From Ceratorhiza oryzae-sativae (taxonomy: Eukaryota; Basidiomycota; Agaricomycetes; Cantharellales; Ceratobasidiaceae), in NCBI GenBank assembly GCA_030998015.1, contig JARWMV010000243.1, positions 992,001-1,056,000 of the forward strand: a DNA stretch of 64,000 nucleotides. The letters run 5' to 3'. The notes under the pieces were generated by a model. The model had not been told where the DNA came from, searched no databases, and saw only the letters and a list, made by a program, of their open reading frames with translations. Positions within the stretch are counted from its first letter, which is position 1; each line of letters opens with the position of its first letter. Shown piece by piece: positions 37,481 through 47,172 of this stretch. A program made the position numbers and the translations under genes.

Positions 37481-39093
37481 GAAAATGTGCATGCTGCGGC
37501 GCCATTCGAAGGCGGTGATATCGCTCATCAGTTAGCGCTGATCAGACCTGTGTGAGTGAAAAGGTCAAGAATGCGTGACTGTATGCGCTGCCGATGAGTT
37601 TCTGGATCTGTGACGTCGATATGTACAGGTGTCGCTGCCTGTCTTTTGCCTGACCATGGTGGCCGTATTTAAATATTTTACGAGTTTGACTCCCCCTAGA
37701 ATTGATGACGTCGTATGTGTAGCCTATCTGGCGGGGAGGTTTCGCAGGAGGCGAGAGAAGAAGAGGCATGGTGTAATAGTAGCACACGCTTACTAGAGTT
37801 GGCGGTCGAGGAGTTTCTGGGTGCGCATATAAAGTGTAGGTGAAACTTGATTCCATCGAACAAGTTCCGGATGGACATATTTAAATTATATATATGTTGC
37901 GATACGATAATAGCCGTATTACTGAAGCACGTGACTATTGCACTCGTGCATGCAATTCACTTGTGTATTGCATTCTATATCTTTTATTTTCACTTTTACT
38001 ACGTACACGTCGACTGATATGTTAAATACGGCATGTAACCACGTCGCTCTGCTCTCGAATGTTCTCTCTAATCGTGTATAAAGAGCTTCGCTCTATACTG
38101 TAGTTGAGACGCTAATCTCTTGTACTCTCTTCTTACTGTCGAATACACGAGTACATTTACTCTTACATACGAGCCTAACAGCTCTCGTTAAGAAGCTTTA
38201 ATTGTATATTAGATATCGTTCTATAGGGTCGATCTCTACAATATATGTCTTTGTGATTATGTTTACCGACACCCAAGGAAGGTGCAAAGTGAGCTATTGT
38301 TCTTGTGCTATAGGGCACCTTGTGCGAAGAGTTAGGGCAGGATCAATATGCCAGGTGTCCGCTCTACCCTCCGTAAACAGATGCTCCAAAATCGAGTAAC
38401 TAGTTTATAGATCGTAGCTCTCGCGGGCCCACTACTGGTAGTAGCCTAAGGATCTACCAACGCGAGTGCATAGACCATGTATTGCGCGTGCCAACATGAG
38501 AGGTTATATTTGTGCCTACTATATACCCCACACCCCCATCTAACCCATTTGGAACCACCGCCCTTCTCCAATGATTCAGAGGTCGGGCTCGGCTGGAAAA
38601 TCGCATCTAGCGGATCGCTCTCACTACCGAGACCCAACCACGCAGGCGTGGCCGCCCGAGTCTCCAAAATTATTGACCCAAAGCCGAAGCGACCGTCAGG
38701 TCGGATGCATGCACATGAGTTCGGTGTTGATGTCGCTCGCCGAGGCCAGTCGCTCTTCAGTTGGCCTGGTTATATCTCGCGGACTCCAGTAGCAATCCGA
38801 TCCGAACAACTATGCTCAAGAGGGATGCTAGCCCGATAAGCCATGTGGCATCCCAGTAATTCAGAATTGATTTCAGTTGGAGTTACTCAATACAAGGCTC
38901 AAATACGCATCCTGAGTGTTATTAGTAAGGAAAATGGACAAAGCGAACAGGATTATTGAATATACAAACTTGGGTTGGGTATTCACAGAAACAGGTTTGA
39001 AGATCAAATGTACATGCTTGGATTCAGTGTGTCAAATAGAAAAGAAATAGTTCAGATGGTAAGCACAACGCAAATTCGAAGCCGTAGAAACTT
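37481..39093. other. Intergenic, AT-rich, LTR-like promoter signals
   Basis: About 1.6 kb. A 104-codon minus-strand frame (37542-37856) has no recognisable motif. Around 37890-38190 the sequence is AT-rich and has TATAAAG (38076-38082) next to alternating CT-rich and TATA-like runs, ending ..CCTAACA, as in LTR promoters. I found no matching target duplication, so I do not call an element. Confidence 0.3.
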
Positions 39094-42000
39094 TTAGCGT
39101 GTATGTGGCTGCTCTGCACTTGGTGAATCGTTCAACCCTTGATAATCTTTCTCGACGTTTCGAAGATTATGGATGCTCCACAGCGGCATTGCAGAAATAT
39201 CTTCACGGCGTATCCGATGACACCCTTGGATCTTTGCTTCAACCCTTTTGACCTGGGCTTCTTCTTTCGGAAGAGCTCGATATGCGCGAGCGGCTTCATC
39301 ATAACATCGCCTCGCTTGTGGCCGTATACCCTGCTGCAGGTAGCAGTCCCCTTGGCGCTCCTGACTCCGCGCAAAAAGACCTTGATCTGATTCCCAGACT
39401 GCGATCCTTGTGGCATTGTTAAAACACTTATGAGCCATTTCCCAGTTTTCCACGTCAATGTGTAAGAGACCAGTATCCACCAAACACCACTGTTCAAGTA
39501 TTCAAAATTACGGATCTAACGCGCATGAAACGACTTACTCCGGATTGAACGTATAATCTCGCGTCTCTGCACTCATTGTATGCGCGTTCCAGATACCTGT
39601 GGGACTGGGCAAGGTTTCCAGCTGCTCTTTCGGCCATTGCCATATCCTGCAATGTACCGAGCTGTCCTTTGAGATCGCCAACTCTACGAAAGCCTTCACA
39701 AGCTTGCGTGAAGCAGTTCTGCGCAGCTTCATAGTTACCTAGGCCAATATGAACCCAGCCAAGGTCCCGAGAACAAGTTGAGTGACTGGCTATGTCTCCT
39801 ATCAATTCAAATATTTCGCAAGCTTTCTTGTGATAATCCAGCGCTTCTTTGTAGGCTTCTTGTCTAAAGGCGATGCCACCTGGTTTCTATATCGCAGAGC
39901 TGAATCAGAAAATTTGGGATCCTCATGTAGACGCAGCAGGCTATCTACAGATATAATGAGCGTATGCAAATGTTAAGTGTGTACCAATCTGTACCTTTTT
40001 CTTTTGTGGTGGTAAATAGGGCTGTGTCTACGACCTGAGCAATCCTGGGGCGGTCACTCGGATCGAAGGCCCAGCACTTCTCGAGAATAGGCCAGAATAT
40101 CGAAGCTAAGTATGCATCTGCATTTGGGTTGCCTTCAACAGGGCGGGGGTTGAGTTTTCCTTCAATGATGGCTGGGACTGCTATGAATTCTGTCGGGTAC
40201 TGGGGGTATGGCATATTGCTTGTTACCGTCTTAATCAACTCCTCAGATCTAGTACCTTGGAATTGAACAGTATATTAGAGCTCACCTCGTATACTAGATG
40301 TCCCCAGGCCCACATATCTGTTGCAGAGCTTGGGCGCTCGGGCATTTGCCCTTCTGTAAATCTGCGCAGCATTTCGGGGGACATCCAGCGCAAGGTTCCC
40401 GGCCCCACCACGGTCATTGTATGGTGGCTTTGATGTTTGGGAACTGTCCTTGAGAGACCGAAGTCTGCTATTTTTGCCACGAACCCTTCCGCGATGAGGA
40501 TGTTCGCCTGTACAAAGCTCAGCCTTTTGCACTAATTTCGACGGCAAACTCACGGTTTTGAGGTCGCCATGCATCACAGGCCCGTTAGGCGCAGTATGCA
40601 TATAGTGCAGGCCGTTTGTAAAATCCCGGATCTGCGAACCAGATATTCAAAGTTTTAGTTGGGTTCGAACGACTTACAGACTCGAACATACTATGCTATA
40701 TCGTAACATCCTATCCAACCCACCTTGCATAGTGTCGATGAGCTATTTGATACTCGTTAGGTAATATTGGAAACAAAATGAATAGATTGGCTCGCACATC
40801 TCTGAGGCTGCCATGATGACACCAAGGCGAAACCAAGGAAGGCAGATTATCGAAATGAGTGGGATCGACAATCCATCCGTAGAGCTGGAGAATGTTCTTG
40901 TGTGATAGTTGTTTCCATATATGCATCTCTTTCTCAAGTCGCTGCCGCACCAAACATGTCAGTTCACCGCAGCGACAGTCATAGGCTGCTTACCTTCTTC
41001 AAGGTTTCTTGTGGAACTCGTTGATCTGAGAGGACCACTTTGATTGCCAACTTTTAGATAAGACTGTGAGTTATCCCAACCATCATTTTATCGCCAGAAA
41101 TTTACGTTTTCACCCAGAATTTCTCCAACCCAGTGACCACTGCAGAAAATATAGCATAAGTAGACTGGTTGGGCTATTAATTGTTGCGGCCGTACCGCCA
41201 TATGGTTGCCGCGCCGCCGCGCACAACAGGCCCGATTCCAGTTACCTGAACACGACCGTTAAGGTTAAATGGACTTGGGTGTTGCTGCTGATACGTGTTC
41301 TTAATTCTCTTGACCTGTGCGTAGGTAAATAAGTGTATCTGATACCGCTGCCTGCGAATTGTAACACAGGATCACTCACCATTCTCTTCACGGTTTCCGA
41401 GCTTGGACGTTCCAATGGCTCGAACCTCCAGGTGCGGACCATTATATCCCATAGTATGTCTGCCTCTCCTACCTCGAACGAAGGGAACACCACCGGCCGT
41501 GGAGGAATTGTCTTTTCCACGAGCCTAGCAATGACCACACTGCTATCAGTGCCAAGTTCATTCAGTGGTATCTCTCCAGTAACGATTTCCTGGAAATAGA
41601 TTTATCGACCCATTGACGTAACGGTGATAGAATACATATACTAACCAATAAAACCTAGTTCCCAGGCGTTCTGTTTTAGTCAAATTTCTCGATCCAAATG
41701 TACTTTAACTTACTAAACCACATGCATATACATCATCTTGTTTACTGGGAAAACCAGAACGAAGCCTTTCGGGGGACTACCAAGTGTACAATAATCAATT
41801 CAAAAAATCTAGCACTTTGTAAGCACATAAAAGGTTACTTACCGACCAGCGCATAGTTCCCGGTTTACTTCGTGTAGTTGTGGTAAAATCCAGGAGGCTA
41901 GATTTTAGCTCGGTACAGCCGAAATCTGCGATCTTTGCGACGCCTTCGCTAGAAATGAGTATGTTTGTCTATATATCACGAGATTATTCAGTATTTTATT

Positions 42001-42836
42001 TTCTTCAGCATGTCTCACAGGCCACGATTAACACTGACGCCTTTAATATCTGCATGCACCTAAGGAATCGGTAAGACTGATTCACGGCTTGTAGTCGCAA
42101 GTGAATGTATACTTACTAGTTCTTGGTTGTGCAGATAGGATAGCCCTTCGCATACATCGCTGCACTTGACTCCAAGGTTTGTGAATGCAATTTGATTTAA
42201 CTGAATTGAAATAACGCACAAGCTTCCAACGATCTGCTAGAGGGTTTCGCTTGAGATAGCTTAACAACGTCCCATTGTGCATCCAGGGAGAAACCAGAGC
42301 CATATAGCCCCGAAATTTGGCCAGCCCAAGTAGCTCCACCACGTTCTCGTGCTTAAGACAAGACCAGTTATACAACTCGCGGGCTGTGCGCTTCTCAGAG
42401 TGCAACGAATTCGTCATTAATATCGTGCCCTATTATCGTCAAACTTCGAGATTACCTTCAAAGTCTTAGATGATTCTTCGTCGCCCTTGGTTATTTTCAG
42501 TCTAGGACACTTGATTGCGACTTGTTTTCCTTCCTGAAGTTCACCCTGATAGACATCGCTGAAGCCTCCCCCCGCAGCGGGATATTGGCCACATCGACCG
42601 AGAGAGAGTCCATGGGTGATATCGGGACACTGGTGCTCGACTAATATAGCTATGATCTCAGGGGGGGACTATAGTGGAGGCGGCCCACAGGTACTATTTA
42701 GCCCACTGAATCAGTCGTTCTCGTCCGAGTTACCCACCATTGTACTGGTTACCAGTGTAGGGGGTACGAGGGTCTCCGAAGGCACCGAGGGGCCTCGGAA
42801 ATAAGCCAAAAACGTACTGAAAGCACTGCTATTCAT
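39094..42836 (-). CDS. Tandem-kinase TPR protein A (two protein kinase domains plus TPR repeats)
   Basis: One polypeptide with two TKL-type kinase domains and a TPR tail. ATG 42836 (MNSSAFSTFLAYFRGPSVPS) leads into kinase domain 1: glycine loop GGGFSDVYQG, VAIK lysine, VHADIKG (catalytic Asp, a 21-nt exon near 42040-42060), TNILI, ADFG, and PSSETVKRM. An in-frame linker (VKRIKNTYQQQHPSPFNLNG) runs directly into domain 2: GIGPVVRGGAATIWRGHWVG, LAIK, VMHGDLKTANILI, ADFGLSR, and WAWGHLVYE. TPR repeats follow (GNYEAAQNCFTQACEGFRRV; RRCYDEAARAYRALPKEEAQ). Both catalytic loops replace Arg of HRD (HAD, HGD) but keep the key Asp. A one-base break near 39880 separates LRLHEDPK from GIAFRQEAYKEALDYHKKAC. 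It is a paralogue of kinase B at 51 kb. Confidence 0.8.
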
Positions 42837-43926
42837 CGAAAAAACATTTTTGTATGTTTGCATACTCATGACGGATATGCAATGATTTGCCTGGGAAACG
42901 CGAGGTCGTAGCTCCAGCAGCGAATGGGTCCAGAGCGTCCCGGGGGTTTATGAACGGCGTGGTCCCCCCTCCCCAACGCTGATTCCGCTATACCACGATA
43001 GGGCATAGTAGTAGCAGATGGCCGATGAAATAGATTTATCGGCATATTGATGAGCGGATGAACCGGAGTGGGTGCAAGGTTGGCGCTCATGTCCATCTGA
43101 TAGTCGGTGTAATCGAAAACAACGCGAGAGAAGCGGGTATTGGCACAGCCACTGTACAATAGCTATGAATTCAGACATGAAGCCTGCGAAGGAGGCTCTG
43201 CGCACACTCGACCATCAGGGAGGGTGGGGCAGCGCAGGCGGCGCCTTGGCATCGTACAGAGGCCAACGACAATGCGCACGAATGTGCGCTCTCGCGTTGT
43301 TCTTGGAGTTCCCCTACCCGCCGATAATTGACCATACATTGAGTGATCGAGCTATAAGCCCGCCTAAATCGTCGGGTCTAGCGCCGTTGGGAGGGCGTTT
43401 GTAGGGGCGATCCCTGCGGTCGCAGTCGAGGCTGCCCGCCTGCGTTGGTTCTGAACTTCCAGGGACGCCGCTAGACTCGCATACACCGAAGCTTCCCACC
43501 CGGAGTGACCGGGTTGAGAATGAGCTCAGGTGGGGTTGATCTACGAAATTCTGTGATAGAGGTGGTATTCATTTCCCACTCTCAGTGTTCGAGAGTATAT
43601 GAGCTTAGCGCCATTCGAGTGTTTATCACTGCTCCGGATTTCTCTTCGTTTCTTGCCACAATAATGAAATAATATCACCATTCTTTTGAGGCCGCTCTCG
43701 GGGAATGAGTTGCTTAAAGAGTACTATACGAACCACAAACGCGCTGTTCTGTGGGCTGATTAGCTCGCCTGTGGCGTTGTTGGAAAAAGCACGGGTAGTG
43801 TATGAGCAGCGGGGATTGATCCCTGATCTGCAATACCTTCATGCCCATTAATTAATTAGTGTACCTTGGAGCACCTTGAGCACTGGTTTGGGGATTAGAC
43901 GACCTACCGGGTGGCGCGGGGAATTT
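42837..43926. other. Intergenic between kinase A and the former end of kinase B
   Basis: About 1.1 kb. Before the transposon arrived this was the spacer between two kinase genes on the same strand. It must hold the kinase A promoter. Open frames here carry no family motifs. Confidence 0.5.
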
Positions 43927-43973
43927 TCAAAAATCCCGTCGAGGCATTGAATAGGCGCCGAGTGTATGGATCT
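43927..43973 (-). pseudogene. Displaced original 3' end of kinase B
   Basis: Reading minus strand from the 9-bp duplication, the kinase B frame continues through HTLGAYSMPRRDF to a TGA at 43927-43929. The same nine bases (AGATCCATA on this strand) encode AKIH in kinase B at 51112-51120. So this short tail was joined to kinase B before the insertion at 43974-51111 and is now cut off from it. Confidence 0.65.
43965..43973. repeat. Target-site duplication, left copy (TATGGATCT)
   Basis: Nine bases directly outside the left TIR, identical to 51112-51120 outside the right TIR. Confidence 0.85.
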
Positions 43974-44130
43974 TAGTCTCTTCCACAGACGGTTTGAGGA
44001 TCCGCTCGGTCGGGTCGGTGGAATTTGATATTGCCCCACCCACCCCAATATCAAATCCCCCTCCCTCGCTACTCCCCAAACCGTCTGTTGAAAAATCTCC
44101 GAGCACAGGCGGGACTTAGAGAATTTGCGG
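43974..44130 (+). repeat. Left terminal inverted repeat
   Basis: The first 13 bases match the right end exactly. The inner part CTCCCCAAACCGTCTGTTG (about 44072-44090) and the following AAATCTC.GAGCACAGGC..GACTTAG also match, with substitutions. A hairpin sits between: ATTTGATATTG (44023-44033) and its inverse (44046-44056). Confidence 0.85.
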
Positions 44131-44284
44131 AGACCTGCGAAGCGCCAACCATTGGGAATAGGCGCTAACCACGGACGGCGAGTGAGAGGTGCCACAAACC
44201 GTTCATTTGCATGCAACATAAATTGTAATAAATCGTGAATAAATGTAGCTATGCTAGTTGACACGACAAAGGGCGAAAAATGAA

Positions 44285-47060
44285 CTACGGGCTAGCGATA
44301 TAGTTTCGAACTGAGGGGGGATTAAGCAAGGATCTTAACTCACTGATCATCAGAAGACAATCGTGAGACATGGAATGCGAGGGTAGGTGTGGATTCGGAG
44401 GCCTATAGGGCGCGTAAAAGAGTGGGACATATGCGCAGCGAATACCGAAGCGCCGAAGCCTATCAGCCGCAACCGGGGATGGGTGTTGCAGCGTTGGGCT
44501 AGCATATTGTATCTGACGAAACCCGGGGATTGAGGTTGGGCGATTTGAATAAGTATTATGCAAGACTGGGCGCTGAGACGGTACAATTAATCGTCCAACT
44601 GGCCGTGCAGGAGGCTGGAAAGTCGGACGGGCTACGCAAGGTGCCATTTTAAGTGAGGGTTGCGTATGAGGGGTTGATGGTGTATGAGGGACTGATGGTG
44701 CGCTTGGAGCGACTTGAGGGATCGCAGCGCTATTGTTGAGGCGCGAGCGTTTAGACGGGCGAGCGGACTCGGCTGGTTCTTCGTGTGGTTGAGACTCTGT
44801 TGTTCCTGCGAAACGCCGACGAAGATCGTCCAAACTGCTGTGACGAACCTCGTAGTTTCGCTCTTCCCTCCACCAAATATCGGTAGCGGACGCTTGGGCC
44901 GAGCCGCGCGGTTGCTTAGCATTGGATCGAGCGCTGACTACCACTGTTCGTGGTCGCTCTAGTACGGTAGTGGCGTCTTCGCACTGAACGGTCGACGCGA
45001 AGCCTCCGGTTTGAAGCGCTTCCCACATCGATGGCAGTTGGGTATCGACATACCGCCACTTTATGAGGTAGGAACGAAGCTGGTCGATTGAACGGACTGG
45101 CGCACATCTCGATATGCGCTCAAGCTCGTCGTCGCTGATCAGAGCAGATGCGCCAAACAAGGATGACCGACCAAAGACAGACGGAAATGTCGACTTCCGC
45201 CATGCGAGCAGGCACGAAAGCATCTCAGGATTTGAATCTCCAGATGCTCGAGCGGCCCTCGGGGCTCCTTTTCGGGGAGGAAACTTGTGGGACATAACTC
45301 GGGAAGCCGAGTTTGGATCGCACAGGTCACAGCATTCATGCGGCGGTATTGGTGAACCTATAAGGAATAATTGAAATTGGACATATAGAGACTTAATCCT
45401 CAAATACTCACCCCGTGTTGGGTTGCTATAGACTTGATTCAGGAACTTGCGACGACACACACTCTCTGTCACAAGCTTCTGAACGAGCGGATCGCATTTT
45501 CGCTCAGATTTATTTCCGGTTTTATTTTGCGTGCTTCCAGTGGGCCGAGCATCGTCTCCGCTACTGATGTTCTTTCTTTTCTTATTCATAGTGGATTTAT
45601 TCTGGTTACAAGTTGGAACCCACTTCTCGTAGATTAACCAACCTTCGCCAGAACCGTTGGGTCCGCGCCAAGCTCGTCCAATTCGTTGCATGAAAGCGTC
45701 TTGGGCGGGTTAAAACCTGTAATCTAGTTTCAACCAACAAATACATCACTTACCAACCGACCCACAAACTCCAAACTGAATGACTCGCTTGATGTTCGGG
45801 ATATCGCACCCCTTTAGTAGCAATTGTTATTCGTACTTCAGATGATACAACCAAAGGTTTTTGACTCACCATACCTGCCGCTTCTGTGGCAATTATAACT
45901 CGAACCTTCCCCGACGCAAACTTTGCCATCGCTTCGCTCCGGTATCTTGGTGTCATCCAGGCGTGAACTGGCATGATTATCTCTTGATTTTGGAGGCTCG
46001 GGTGAAGCCACTTGTATAGGGTAATCACAGCGTCAGTAACATCATGGACGTCGTCGATGTAAATGACTGTTAGGGGTATTCTAGTAGGATCAGTCTCTTC
46101 GGGGTCGAAGAACAAAAGAATATCCTTTATGGATGACGCTGGATAATTCATTGGGCGAACTCCAATAAACACGTTACCGCGTTCGTTCCCAATATTAATA
46201 TCAGTGTATTTTGACGGATCGGAGGGGAATCCAAGTATTGACATTGCATCGAGCTTGACATTCGGCCGTAGTGTCGCACTAACAAGGGTGACAGGGACTC
46301 CCTTAGGTAGTCGTGCACGAATTCGTCCCAGTTCTCGATAATCCTTTCGGAAATCGCCACCCCAGAGTGAGACAGTATGCGCCTCATCAACGTGAATCGC
46401 CACCAAGGCCTTTCGAAAGCTTTCGCTGTCAAAGACCTTGCGAACATCTTCACTATGCAGAGCCATTTCGGGACTGAGTAAAATAATCTCAAATTTGCCC
46501 TGAGCAAGCTCCTACAACCAGGCATCAGTCAAAAGCTATAAAGTTGTTTAGCACCACCCAAAGCTTTTAACTTACATTCCAGGTTTCGGGCTCTACATGC
46601 ACCTCCTTATTCAGCGCAATCGCTCTTAGTCCCATCTTCCGCATGCGGTCTTGCTTTTTAATGTACAGTATCATTAATGGTGATCCAATTGTATTCAGCT
46701 GAACTTACCTGGTCATGTTGTAAGAGTATTAGAGGCGATATAACAATTGAGACCCGATTCTCGAGGACAAAATGCGGTGCCACAAAAATCAAAGTCTTGC
46801 CACTACCAGTTCCCGCATGGACGACAGTGTCACTGCTGTTGAGGACAGCCTCTGTAGCTTGAATCTGGAATTCTCGGGGCTGAAATCCAGTTTTTTCAAT
46901 GATTTTTGACACGAGATGAGCGCGTGGGGTCAGATCTGGAAGTATCACATTAGGTAACAAGGACGCAGATCAACTTCCTAGACTATATGCACTCACCACT
47001 TGGATCATCTGGCTCTTGAACTGACCGAGAGTGTGCTCGTAAAGTTGACAAGACTGGCAT
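44285..47060 (-). CDS. RecQ-like superfamily 2 DNA helicase of the transposon
   Basis: ATP-dependent 3'-5' type helicase. ATG 47060 (MPVLSTLRAHSRSVQEPDDP) splices at about 46920-46995 to DLTPRAHLVSKIIEKTGFQP and REFQIQATEAVL (motif 0). Motif I is HAGTGSGKT, motif II HVDEAHT, motif III VSATLRP; IIATEAAGMGCDIPNIKRVI and QRIGRAWRG (motif VI) complete the engine. A RecQ-type zinc-binding cluster follows (VCRRKFLNQVY, then HECCDLCDP, with an intron between). The long C-terminal region (about 300 residues) is basic, then Ser/Pro-rich and probably disordered. This helicase type is multicopy in many Agaricomycetes. It is divergent from the DUF6589 gene and lies inside the TIRs. No break of frame was noticed. 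Confidence 0.85.
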
Positions 47061-47172
47061 ACTTGTAGCTGGTGGTTGTTAGGAAAGCAATACAAGTACA
47101 GACTTATCCTCTTTTAGAAATATTTCAAATATCTATGTCATTTTTTTCAGTCTCTCTTGTCGTCAACCAACT
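47061..47172. promoter_or_regulatory. Bidirectional promoter of helicase and DUF6589 genes
   Basis: Only 112 bp separate the two divergent start codons. A T-rich run ends just before the DUF6589 ATG. No clear TATA box. Confidence 0.5.

Noticed and set aside
39094..42836. Two separate kinase genes instead of one
   Set aside because: The intron after PSSETVKRM splices in phase into a linker and the second glycine loop, with no stop between.
43848..44264. 138-codon minus-strand open frame at the left transposon end
   Set aside because: It runs through the TIR hairpin and the old kinase B tail in another frame and has no family motif.
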